Of a DNA stretch of 64,000 nt, positions 48,118 through 59,300 are shown piece by piece. Source of the DNA: Pseudoneurospora amorphoporcata (Eukaryota; Ascomycota; Sordariomycetes; Sordariales; Sordariaceae). A model generated the notes under the pieces. That model searched no databases. It was not told the DNA's origin and was given only the letters and a program-made list of their open reading frames with translations. Where the stretch lies: contig MU859077.1 in the NCBI GenBank assembly GCA_033297205.1, positions 124,001 to 188,000 on the forward strand, given 5' to 3'. The first letter of the stretch is position 1, and each line of letters starts with the position of its first letter. The translations under genes and the position numbers were made by a program.

Positions 48118-48564
48118 GGTTGGTAAATTTTGCTGGTGATATCAGTCAGCCCTATGGTACAGCAATGCTGCTCACATGTTTGCTAGCGTGGGGCGTTCTT
48201 TGTCCTATTCTGAATGGGATAATCCTATAAAATGATTTGGCAAGACTCATCATGAATGTGCGACCGTTTCCGGTCGTTTGTCTCCTTATACGGCATACCT
48301 TGTCCATTTCACCTTGTCAGGATTGCAAGACTGTAGAATGGTGTATACAACGTCGTATTAATATGAGAGAAAGACCCAACGGGGAGACGAGAGATCCATG
48401 AAAATGATTGTATGACAAAAATGGAGCAAAGAATTAAGTGTAAGAAAGCTGCAGGCTCAACCTCCAGCTCTCTGGCAAAGCCGGCAATACTCGTACCACG
48501 CTAAACAACATCGCTACCGTTCGTCCATGTACGCCCTCAGGAACTTGTACCATAACAGCCCCTC
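48118..48564. other. Intergenic region
   Basis: About 450 bp between two minus-strand genes; no gene or repeat seen. Confidence 0.6.
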
Positions 48565-48936
48565 TCAGACGTAGTAATAGATGCTGTGGCATGTGTGGGC
48601 GTTGTACCTGATGGCGTAATGCTTATCGTCCTTGTATCCGGAGAACGTGCTATAGCCGTTACTTCCAGTTCTGTTGCAAAGAGTTGATATTAGTGAATGG
48701 CCAAATCACCAACCTGCAAATTTGCCAGAGCCTTTTACCCTGCGAGAGAGGTACAGGTAGAAGGACAAACTTACCCAACATAGCTATAACCTTGCAAGGA
48801 CTGGGCGTTGCTTGAAATGTTCCAAGCAAAAGTGACGCCACTGGAGAAGGTGCATGACTGCGTGTTGCCCTCCCATATGTGATAAGCTTCGGTGAGGCCG
48901 CTGATGCTCTTTACACACACGTTGGAGGAGGAGTGG
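48565..48936 (-). CDS. Small, probably secreted protein, 3' exons only
   Basis: Two exons on the minus strand with matching phase: 48936..48775 (acceptor CCTACAG, donor GTAAGT) and 48670..48565 (acceptor CAACAG, stop TGA). They encode about 89 residues, including HSSSNVCVKSISGLTEAYHI, TQSCTFSSGVTFAWNIS, LQGYSYVG-TGSNGYSTFSGY and NAHTCHSIYYYV. Three or more cysteines, many Ser/Gly/Tyr/Asn and the small size suggest a secreted beta-sheet protein, perhaps effector-like. I could not find a first exon with a start and signal peptide: the frame upstream is closed by TAA just before 48936. So the 5' end is unresolved, and the locus may be a remnant. No family recognised. Confidence 0.5.
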
Positions 48937-50099
48937 CTGTAGGACAGGTTGCTTTATACTGTTTGATCTGAGTGTGGTGAGGAATTGGACCTTGTGGAAT
49001 AGGGCAATATGCTCCTTTATGCATCTTTTGCATTTCGTATTCATGCTCTGTCACCTCCTCGTCGATGCTGGTCACGATAAACCGAGAGGCATTCGCCGGG
49101 TCTCACATGGAGTCCTGTCTAGTGCAATCAGTAATAGCCCCATGCGATGCTACCGTTCTCAGCTTAGTGTTGACTTTCTCTTGTCAGCCCTTGCCGAGTG
49201 TCATGATGATGAAAATGTCCCTAGGTGCGAAGAGGCGATCCGATGATTTGGTCTGTACGAATTTGATGTTCCTGTAGACTCTCCAACCTCGAAGGCATCA
49301 GGTTCGAGCAAAATCTGTGTGTCCTCCTGGGACGTGTGATGTATTTCAAGAATCCTCTTCGACTCGCTCTTTACCTGAATATAAGTCTCAAGAGAAACCA
49401 TTCATCAAAACTCAATGTAGGTGGTACGTTACCGAAGCCACATATAGCAATATAAACATAGTGCGGGAACTTGCTCATCTTCAAGGCGGGACTGCAACAT
49501 TGCGTATCATGCGTCTGACAAGGCCGCTGCAGGAAGCTCAAGAGGGATCCTCGGTAGTTCTTTCCATTTATCCGAGTCCTTGTCAGGGAAGGTTTGGAGG
49601 TTGCACACCAAGGAAGACAGGAAAGGGGAAAGGCGCGATGCTTGGCGTTAAACATAAAATCAACAAACTGCCAAATCCAGTTAGTGTAGCATTTAGGGTG
49701 AGTGGAGCCCCTCACCTGAGCTCGCGTTCCCCGCCATTGCCTGCCGCCTGTACCCGCCCGCCCGGCGCCCGCCAACGCGGTCTGTCCTTCGTCATTGCGG
49801 ACATCGCGTCGTTAACCGAGAAGGAGTTTTTGTATTGCTTGAACATCTTTGACTTCCATCCTTTGTGCACATCCTTCTTCCCGACTAGCAATCCGTACAT
49901 CCCTGACGGACAATTGGATTTGGCGCACGGAACTACCTCCCTTGACTTTGGCACAAACAACACACCCTACCGAGCTCTCGCTGATTTTGGCATCTCGTCG
50001 CAACTTGTCGCATTCTTCCCGTCGCCATAAAAATTGACTCCAAATTCGAGACATCCGTCACGACTCAATGCCGGCCGATGAAGAGGCCGGAATCTCAGC
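48937..50099. other. Intergenic region
   Basis: 1.16 kb that should contain the missing 5' exon of the small protein gene (minus strand) and the promoter of the APC/C gene (plus strand). A 237-codon open frame (49317-50030) has no conserved composition and is not supported. Confidence 0.5.
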
Positions 50100-50160
50100 A
50101 TGGCTTCTTCACAACCCAACATGGAAAGGTTCCTGCGCGAATGGCGCCAGGATGCCCTGA
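50068..50160 (+). other. Upstream ORF overlapping the APC/C subunit start
   Basis: ATG at 50068, out of frame with the main ATG at 50100, runs 30 codons to TGA at 50158-50160, so it covers the main start. It could reduce translation of the main frame if transcription begins upstream of it. Confidence 0.5.
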
Positions 50161-52147
50161 ACAAGGCCCAGTACGAGTCAGCCATATTCATAGGAGACAA
50201 GCTCCTAGCCATGACAAGTAAGCAGTTCCATGAAGCTTCATTTCGGTACTGGTCCTGACCTTCAACTGTTGGTTTTCTCCAGATGACGATAACGATGCCT
50301 TTTTCCTAGCCCAAGTCCACTTTGCAGCCGGAAACTACACTCGAGCACAAGCACTGCTTGCCAAACAAGACCTCCTCACCTCAAATCCATCCTGTCGATA
50401 CCTTGCAGCGCACTGCTTGATAAAACAAAACAACTTCGTCGAAGCCCTTGCGATACTAGGCGAACACACCCCGACACACCTGTTTGCGACCAATGCGAAA
50501 AGAAAGACTACTCGAGGCGTGCGCGCCGCTACAGCAAGAGCCAATTCCAAGACATCGTCACGGCACCACGACCAAGGCGATGATATACCCGAGGAAGACA
50601 TCTTAAACAGACGGTATGAAGCCTCCATGTGCTATCTCCGAGGGCTCTGCTACGCCAAGCAGAATGCCTTCGACCGAGCCAAGGAGGCCTACAAGGATGC
50701 TTTACGGATCGATGTCCAGTGTTTCGAGGCCTTCAGCCAACTGGTCAAAAACTCGCTCATGTCGCCTGATGAGGAGGACGAGTTTATGCAGTCGCTCGCC
50801 TTCAACTCGATTCGTGCTCCGGGCGATGACCCAGACATGGAGGACGAACCAGCCGACTACGTGCAGATGCTGTACCAAACCCAGCTCTCCAAATACCACA
50901 ACCCCCAAGCTTTCAACACGGCCATCGAATCGCTCTCAACGCACTACGGTCTCGAGAACAATGCCGACATTCTACTTGCCAAGGCCGACCTGCTCTATAC
51001 GCAATGCCGCTTTAAGGACGCGCTTGCGATAACCGAGTCCATCCTGATGGACGACAAATATAATTTCGCCGTCTACCCCATCCACCTCGCCTGCCTGTAT
51101 GAGCTCCGAAAAACGAACGTGCTCTTCTTGATCGCCCACGAGCTAGCCGACACCCACCCCGACGAACCTTGCACATGGCTCGCCGTCGGGGTCTACTACT
51201 TTACTACAGGCAAGATCGCCGACGCGCGCCGGTACTTCAGCAAAGCAAGCATGATGGACGCCAACTTTGGTCCCGCCTGGATTGGCTTCGCACACACCTT
51301 CGCCGCCGAGGGCGAGCACGACCAGGCCGTAACCGCCTACTCGACCGCCGCCCGCTTATTCACAGGTACCCATCTACCGCAGGTCTTTTTGGGCATGCAG
51401 AACCACGCCATGAACAACATGACGGCCGCCGAGGAGTTCCTCAAGACCGCCTACTCGCTGTGCAAGACGGATCCCTTGCTGCTCAACGAGATGGGCATCG
51501 TGCTTTACCACCAGGACCGCCTCAAGGAGGCCGTCAAGATGTTCGCCTCGGCGCTCAAAATAGCCGCGGAGACCGACAGTGATCCGCACGCATGGTTAGG
51601 GGCCCGCACGAACTTGGGGCATGCGTTGAGGCGGCTGAGGAAATATGACGAGGCGCTGGAGGAGTTTGACCAGGTCCTTCGCGATGGCGGGAAAGACGCC
51701 CAGATATTTTGCGCCAAGGGGCTGATCTACTTGGATAAAGAGAGACCGGAGGAGGCGGTGCAAGTGTTGCATGAGGCATTGGCGATACACCCGCAGGATC
51801 CCATCGCTACGGAGCTGCTGAATAAGGCGCTTGAGGAGTCGGCAGAAGCAGGGGATATAGGGCTGCTAGGGACTGCCGATGCGGCTTTTGGCGGGGAGAC
51901 TAGCGAGGAAGGTGGCATGTCGGGGGATTTGGCTAGCTTTGAGCAGAGGCTAGGGGAGAAGAAGTTTGCGGCGAGGATGAAATTGGCTAGAGGGAGACGG
52001 ACAGCTGCCGAGATGCCGGGACAGAGTGGTGGTGTGAAGGATAAAGGGAAGGGTGTTGCTAGGAGTGGGAGGAGGGGAGCGGTGGGGGGCACTAGGTTGT
52101 TTAGGGGAGATCAAGAAGGGGTGGATAGCATGGAGTTAAGTGATTGA
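50100..52147 (+). CDS. cut9: Anaphase-promoting complex TPR subunit Cdc16/Cut9 (APC6)
   Basis: Two exons, 50100..50217 and 50283..52147, joined in AMT-NDDNDAF; 660 residues. It starts MERFLREWRQDALNKAQYESAIFIGDKL and is built of TPR repeats throughout, for example YEASMCYLRGLCYAKQ, CTWLAVGVYYFTTGK, FGPAWIGFAHTFAAEGEHDQ and LLLNEMGIVLYHQDRLKEA. Order and wording match Cdc16/Cut9, a scaffold subunit of the APC/C ubiquitin ligase that drives securin and cyclin destruction in mitosis. An Arg/Ser-rich insert (about 125-150) interrupts the early repeats. The last 90 residues are Gly-rich, basic and disordered. Other TPR subunits (Cdc23, Cdc27) fit less well. Confidence 0.88.
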
Positions 52148-52527
52148 TCAGTAAGGGGATGAGGATTTGATTGATTAGCACTGTTGTTGGATTATACGTA
52201 CTCGGCACATCAGCACGGTAAATAGGCATAGGTAGCGATGGCGTCCAGGATAGGATATTGATCAAGGCTGGAACTAAAAGTTGGAATAAGGGCATGGAAC
52301 AGCATGGAGTTTTAGAAGAAAAGGGTCCATATCGGAACTGGATTATCACACAGCCTGTCATGAGTATTTAGAGTTGCTTATAAGTCTTGCATTCAACTAT
52401 CATCAGATCCCAAATCCCTTCCGTATACACCGCCAACGTTGCAAATCCATCATCATACATCAAACATTACGTGATTATCGTAACTTCATAAATTATCTTT
52501 CCCGCTCAAGTCCCACCGATTGTGCCC
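52148..52527. other. Convergent intergenic region
   Basis: 380 bp between the APC/C and acetoacetyl-CoA synthetase 3' ends. Nothing seen. Confidence 0.6.
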
Positions 52528-55025
52528 TCAAAGGTTAGGATGAGGATTGACCAGCTCCTCTACCTTCGCAAACTGGTAGTAAAAGTCCAGACTCTGCGGA
52601 TTAGCCAGCGTCCCGCTCGCCTTGACCTTGCGTCCACACACAATGTGCTTAACAGGCAATTCGACCTTCTTGAGGTTGATCGTTGTCTGCATTTTATGTT
52701 TTTGTCAGTACTCGGACCCTCCAATCTCCATGTTTTCAAAGGAAGGGAACAATAAAAAAAAAAAAAAAAAAACACAAGAAAAAAAAAACTCACCGGAATC
52801 TCAGGCGTCTCAAAAACCCATTTCGGGACATGCCTCTTACTCAAATCCGCCCCAATCGCCTCCTTCACCTCCCTGACCAGCTTCTCGTCCAGTTTATGCC
52901 CGGGCTTCATGAGCAAAAACAACATGACGCTCTCGTCATGGTCCGTCGGCCTTCGCTGGCCCACACACAAGCTATCCTGCACACGATCGGCAAACCGGCG
53001 CTCAATCACCGAATAGATCTCCGCCGAGCCGAACCTGACGCCGGAAGGGTTGAGAACGCCGTCGGCGCGACCCAGCAGGTGCAGGGCGCGAGTGGTAGGG
53101 TGGATCACGCAAAAGTCGCCGTGCGCCCACACGTGGGGGAAGCGCGCAAAGTAAGCCGCGTGGTATCTTGTCCCGGGGCTCGCTGGACTTGTTTGACCCG
53201 CGGGGACGGGGTCGGACCAGAAGAAACAGGGGACGTTGGGAAACGCCGTGGTGGCGACCAGCTCGCCTGCGTGGCCCTCTGGTACCGGACGTCCTGGCTC
53301 GCCGTCTCCTACCAGGGAATCGTAGATTTCTACGGCGACGCCGAGGGATGGACCCTGTGTGCCGCCGACGTAGACGGGTGTCAAAGGGTTGCAGATGCCG
53401 AAGCAACCGGCTATGTCTGTGCCTCCGGAGATGTTGGCGAGTTGGACGGTGGGGGGGAAGCCAGAGTCGTAGAACCACTCGAAGAGCTGGTCGGAGAGGA
53501 CCATTCCCGTGCAGGTGACGATGCGCAAGGCTGACAAGTCGGCCATTTCGCGCGGAGATTGGCCGTTCTTGGCTAGTTCGAACATCCAGCGCGGGGAAAT
53601 GCCGAGCTTTGTGACGCGGTGTTGGGCGGCCAGGTTGACGAGGATGGAGGAGTCCGGCTTGAAGGGGGAGCCGTCGTAGATGATGGTTTTGCCGCCGTAC
53701 AACAGGATGGCGACGTTGGCGAGGTACATGATCCAGCCGGTGGTGGTGTATTGCAAGGTGACGTCGGAGCCGGTGAGACCCTCGTGCAGACCGCCTTCTT
53801 TGAAGTAGGAGATCATTACGCCTCCCAGGGAGTGGACGATGGCCTTTGGAGTGCCCGTGGTGCCGGAGGAGTAGCAGATTAGGTAGGGTTCGTGAAAGAG
53901 GATGCGGACGAAGTCTGGCACTGGGGTAGAGGAACCGGAGGCAATGAAGTCGTCCCAGGTGATGGCCTTCGGAACGGCCGAGATGTCGCGGGCTTCGGCG
54001 AAGCGGCGGATGGAGACGATGTTGTCGAAGTTGGTGCAATCTTTGAGGCCCTCGACTACTTCAGCCATTTTGGAGCGGAGGTCGACGATTTTGCCGTTGT
54101 AGAGCGCTGCGTCGTCCATGAACAGCAGCTTCGGGTTGACCTGCACCGTTCTCTGGAGGATGCCCTTGGTGCCCATGTCGGTCGAGCTGCTGCTGAAGAT
54201 GGCGCCCAGCCAGGAGGTGGCCAGCCAGACCAAAAGGGTGTCGATGCTATTGGCACCCACAATCACCACGATGTCGCCCTTCTTGACGCCACGCGCCTTC
54301 ATTGCGGCGGCTAGTCGCCCTGCTCGCTCGCGGAGCTCGCCGTAGGTGGCATCGCGGGTTTCGCTGGCGCCTTCGCGCACCTCGGTCACGGCTACCTTGT
54401 CGTCTTCTTTTCCTACTGTGGAGCGGGTTTGGCTCGAGCTGCTGCCCTTGGGTCGGGAGTAGAGCACGTTCTCGGCGTAGCTGAGCTTGACGCCCTCGAA
54501 CCAGATGGGGACGGCGTCGATGGGGGCGGATTCGTCGACTACTCGGCTGTAGGTGCCTTCGTGGATGTAGTTGGCTTCTTCCCAGACGTCCGCCCAGAAT
54601 TGGGAGCGGTTTTGGAGGGAGTATTCGTGGAGTTCCAGGAAGGTCTAAACACTAATTGTTAACATCGGGGTACGATGCCCCAAAGGTTGGGTGTTACTGA
54701 CTTTCAAGTTAAGCCCATGTCTCTTGTTGACATTCTGCAAGAACTGCCACATGGGCGTGCTCTCCGGGTCCGGGTGCTCCCATAGCTTCCTCGGGATCAC
54801 GTCTGGGCGCATGATGATCTCGTCGATTTCGTCTTCTTGTAAACCTTCGACTTCTGTGTTTGTGTTGTTGGTTTCTATGCTGAGATGTTCCGTTCTAACA
54901 ACCTCTGTAACCTCTGTGACTTCTGTGTTAATTTCCATCTTGACCTCCATGGAACAGGTCAAGGTATCATCAGTTGCAGACGACGATGCGAAAGCTGATA
55001 ACGGCAAATCCACTGCCACCGACAT
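52528..55025 (-). CDS. Acetoacetyl-CoA synthetase
   Basis: Three exons on the minus strand: 55025..54702, 54644..52794 and 52686..52528, total 777 residues. The start MSVAVDLPLSAF is at 55025; an upstream in-frame ATG at 55187 would add a hydrophobic stretch with no family support. After an acidic N-terminal extension of about 60 residues (EVTEVTEVV), the acyl-CoA synthetase core has the P-loop-like YSSGTTGTPKAIVHS, SGGTDIAGCFGICNPLTPVY and GRADGVLNPSGVRFG, ending with the lysine in VKASGTLANP. The GGTDI and PLTPVYVGG patterns point to acetoacetyl-CoA rather than acetyl-CoA synthetase. It activates acetoacetate in the cytosol for sterol and lipid synthesis. The second intron (52793..52687) carries runs of 19 and 10 T. 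Confidence 0.9.
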
Positions 55026-56314
55026 CTTGTCTTGCAAAGTGTTTGGTATCCGGGAAGCAAAGTTCGATATACAGGGGAAAAAAAAAGAGAGCAATACAAC
55101 AAAACCACTTGGGAGGGAATATCTCTTACCAAGGAGAAACAGACCGACGGTCAGTCTTTCAATTATATATCCCCCTTCGCTTTCCACTTTTTCCTATCAC
55201 CAGTGTTTCGATCGATCAACAACCTCTCTGGGTCTGATCTGATCCACAATCAACAATCTAACTCGTCCAGATCGTCCAAGTCGTCGAAGTCAACCAATGC
55301 GGCGAATAGCTAGAGCTAGCTAGGTAACCCGGTTTGTTCAACCTCCTTCACCGCGAGACGCGCCAAATGCGAGGGATGACGAACGTCGATCAGTTCCTTA
55401 CGGTGCCTGTGGAAATGCAGGAACTCTAATGCCCGATCTCTGAGACCGCTTTTTCGACGTAGTCGGCGTAGGAGAGGAGGAACCAACAAGCCAATGGCAA
55501 AGTATGTAGTGGAGGAGATAGGTACTTGGTGAGTTGTTTGGTATCTTGTGAGAGGCTCCTCTATCCTCTGGCTGCTGACTGCTGGAGACTCTTGGAGGGA
55601 GTAAGGTTTCTCGGACTGTCTTGCGGGCGAGGAGAGAGGTCGTTCGAATTGGCTAATGCGGGGAACCGGGGTACCTTTTACCGCTTTCAGCTTGGTATTA
55701 CGGTGATACTTTGCGGGACTTGCCAGCAGTTCCCGTAGCTTCGAAAGAGAGGGGGGGGGGGGGGGAAGGTTCAGCGCTTCCCGGCCGACTGTTTGGGCCT
55801 CGGCCCGGGAAGCTCAGTGCCCTGTTTGTTTACTCTTACTTTGTTGAACTGTGTGCATGCAGGACGAACTTGGTTGGAATTTGGGGTCAGGGGCTTGGAC
55901 TCCAATCTCCGATATCTTGTCCGCCATCTTCTCCAACTCCGTGATGCGGCTGCATCGGGGTTATACACTCCCGTCCCGAGATGGGATGAGGGGAGCAAGC
56001 ATGGGACTTCAAGTCAACCCCCACCCAAGTCACACAAGAACAACCATCTTAAGCCCGTAGACCTTTAGGTCTCATTATTACTAATTGATACTTTTCACTC
56101 CCTCTAACACCAAAAACGATGCAAATTCCCGCTCCATACAATAACCATCATAAACACAAATACAACCCGATCATTAACACCCATACCACGTACTCCTCCC
56201 ATCTGCCTTGTCTTCCAAACATGCAAACTCCGAAGTCCCCGTGAAACCTTTTCCTTGGATTGTAACTCCAACAACAACCGTCATCACAAACCTCTTCCAC
56301 CCCTCCATCACAAA
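55026..56314. other. Intergenic region, synthetase promoter and TRA1 3' flank
   Basis: 1.3 kb. Holds a run of 15 G at 55751-55765 and ordinary sequence otherwise. No gene recognised. Confidence 0.6.
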
Positions 56315-59300
56315 TCACAAATACGGCATCCACAACGCCTCACACTGCGCCAAATTCAACGGACTAACCGCCTTCGCAATCAGATCAATGATCGTCTGGA
56401 ACGCCGGCAAGTTACTCGCTGGCGCCTGAGCCAGGCTCGCCGCCCGCTTGACAATCATCTCGCTGTTGGCCTGCACCGTCTCCCTGAGCTGATTATCCGA
56501 CAAGTTCAGTGGCCTGTGACTGCTGGTAAACCAGAAGATCATCTCGTCACGGACAAACAGCGTCAAGGCATGCTCGAGCTGGAACTCCGGGTCCGTCAGA
56601 CAGCGGGCGATGGCCATCATGGAAACGGTAAAGATGCCCTCGAGCGCGAGCGGGCCCATGAGCGTCTGCAGGTTGGGCGTGAGACGGAAGGGCACCGGCT
56701 CCGTGTTGCTGAAGTAGGGCTTGTTAGCCGCCATGAGAGCCGTAAGCTCGGAGCCCCAGATGTTGCCTGAGCCGCGCGCGATGTTGAACTTGTGCGGGTA
56801 TCGCTTGTCGATGTGCAAGATGTATGTCATGAACGTGAGCGCGGCGAGCTGGTACGAGAAACGACGTCTGAAGAGCCAGAACTCGGCAAAGTCGGGGAAG
56901 ATGGCCTGGAAGTACTGCAGCACAAGTGTGTGCGGCACCCACTTCTCCTGGATCGCGTTAAGCACTTCAAGACGAGCCGCCGCGTTCTGTCCTTGTTCAG
57001 ATAACTTCTGCACTGATGTTAGTCCTGATTCTCCTCCAATCCTTGTTGGTGTACCGTAACTTACCGCGTTCGGCAACTTTCCATCCATGAGCCCGCGCAA
57101 TTTCTCCATCGTAAAGAGGAACGGCTCATCCTTGTGCACTCCCGACCTACGGCAGTGATCCTCGTAAATACCCTGGAGAGTGATGTACGAAGTGTCCTCC
57201 TGAATAATCCTAATATGAGGTGCGAGAGGTACCATCAACGGCAGTGTGAATTGGAGATCACGCCTGCGACTCTCCTTCTTGTGGCTCAAAGTCTGGTTGA
57301 GCTGCCTAAAGAGCTGAAGAAGACGCTCTTCGCGACGAGATTGGCGCGCCGCAGGATGCTGGACAGCAAACGAGTGAACGCTGCCGTCGTGGCCACGGAT
57401 CTTCAACCGGCGATGCGACACGTTGGAAGTGCGGACAAGATCGACATTGGGCAGGAACCTGTCAATGCGGATGAAGTCCTGGTTCTTGTCCTTGAGCTGC
57501 AGGTATTGACCGGGGATCTCAACCTCGTCAAACTTCTGGTACCGGAACTCGCTCAGATGCGGCGTGTAGTGAGAGAAGTTCTCCAGAGGCATGCTTGTGC
57601 GACGGCGATCCAGCTTCTCCTCAAACTTGTCGCGCCACTTCCGGAGCTTCTGGATGTACTCATACATGGTGGGCTTCGCCTTCACAAACTCTTGCTCGAA
57701 TGTACCTCTGATGTGAGCCGGCAGTATCGTCTCCGCGAAACGAGTTATGTTCGCCTCGGTTGCGACGGGAAGCTTGACGTCTCTGGCATACGAAGTCGGC
57801 ATACGGCTGACATATGACAAGCCGTCATTAAGGAGCGCAACAATGAGTCTGTAAGCATCTTCGTCAGGTGGACACTTGAAGTGCTTCTGGATCTGGTCCA
57901 CCATGGTCTCCATAGACAGCGCCAGGAGAGGGAACGCCGTCTTCAGCATGCTCATGATCTCATCGGTGAGTTCCCAAGGTGGCCTCTTCTGGACAGCCTG
58001 TGGCTGCACGCCAGGGACTGCACCCGGAGCATGAATTTGAGCAGGGTTTGGAGTAGGAACGCCGGCCTGAGCAGCTACTGCAGGAACACCATTAAGTGCA
58101 CCCTCAGCCTTAACTTCGGGCTTGACTTGTCCAGCAGCATCACCAGTAGCGGTGGCAGGTCGGGAATCACCTTCGGGCTTGGGAGTAGCCGACGCCGTAG
58201 CAGCAGAAGTAGCCTGGCCCGGAGTAGCGCTTGCCCTGGCGGCTGCGCTTTGTGCCCGTTGCTGCTGTTGCTGTCTCAGACGCTCCTTGTTCTCTTGAGC
58301 CTTCTTGATTTGCAACATGTCTTCGCGGCTGGTTCGGAGCAGGAAGTAAAGCGCTTGAGGGTAGCTCTTAGCAATCTTGCTCAGCACCACTTGAAGTCTC
58401 GGTGCCTCCTTGTGGTTGAGCCCGGTGAGCAACTGAGGGATGTACGTAATCCAGTACCATGTCGGTGTCTCGCCCTTGAAGTCGTCGAACCCGCTCGAGA
58501 TGGTATTGTTGGCGTCATCGAGACTCAAAAGCCACAAGATCCGTGCGATAAGCTTCCTTGACTTGTGATTCTTGTAACTCGACACAGCCTGAAGGTAGCA
58601 TGTAAGGGCCTGCTTGGCGGCAAGCACATCAGCCGGGTTCTCCCTGAACTTCCTGTCGTTGAAGTAGCCCCATTCTGCCCACGCCTTAGGTGCAGAGATG
58701 TCGTGCGAAAGTGCCATGCCATAAGCTGTATCACACTCGTCCTTTTGGCCAAGCTTCTCCAGGAACATACCCTTGAGGGTGAAGAATTCAGCCTTTTGCT
58801 GACCGGTGAAGTAGCCGAGGTTGGTGTTATTGATAACCTCCAGACCATTCTGCAGCTCTTCCGGATTCTGATAGTGGCACTTAGCTTGCTCCCTAAGCTT
58901 CAGGAAGGCCTCTTGAATCTCGATGTTCGGCAAGGTGTAGATGCGGCTGAGTTGGTTGATGCACACTTCGTTTAGGTTATGCTTGCGGGCAACGTGCGCG
59001 AATCTGTTAATAATCCAGGCGGTTTCATGGAACCCACGGTACGCGAACGAAGCACCACCAGCGCTCTGTCCCCCTTGTTGCGGCAGAAGCTGGAGGTACG
59101 TGTTGTTGATAAGGCCAAAGACGTGCTGCCTCCAAGTGACCAAGTCTTGCCATGCGACGATATCATCCCACGTGTTGGGGAGACGATCCCGCCATGAGCC
59201 AAGAAGTAACTTAAGCTCACCAGACCGCGCATCGAGGTTATTCTGGTTAGTAGCCGAAAGACTCTGGCAGATGACACTAGCATCGTGAAGCTCAACCAAC

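Noticed and set aside
49317..50030. 237-codon frame before the APC/C gene
   Set aside because: No conserved composition, overlaps the expected promoter; kept as intergenic.
53002..54039. 345-codon minus-strand frame inside acetoacetyl-CoA synthetase
   Set aside because: His/Arg/Pro-rich out-of-frame reading of a confirmed enzyme gene.
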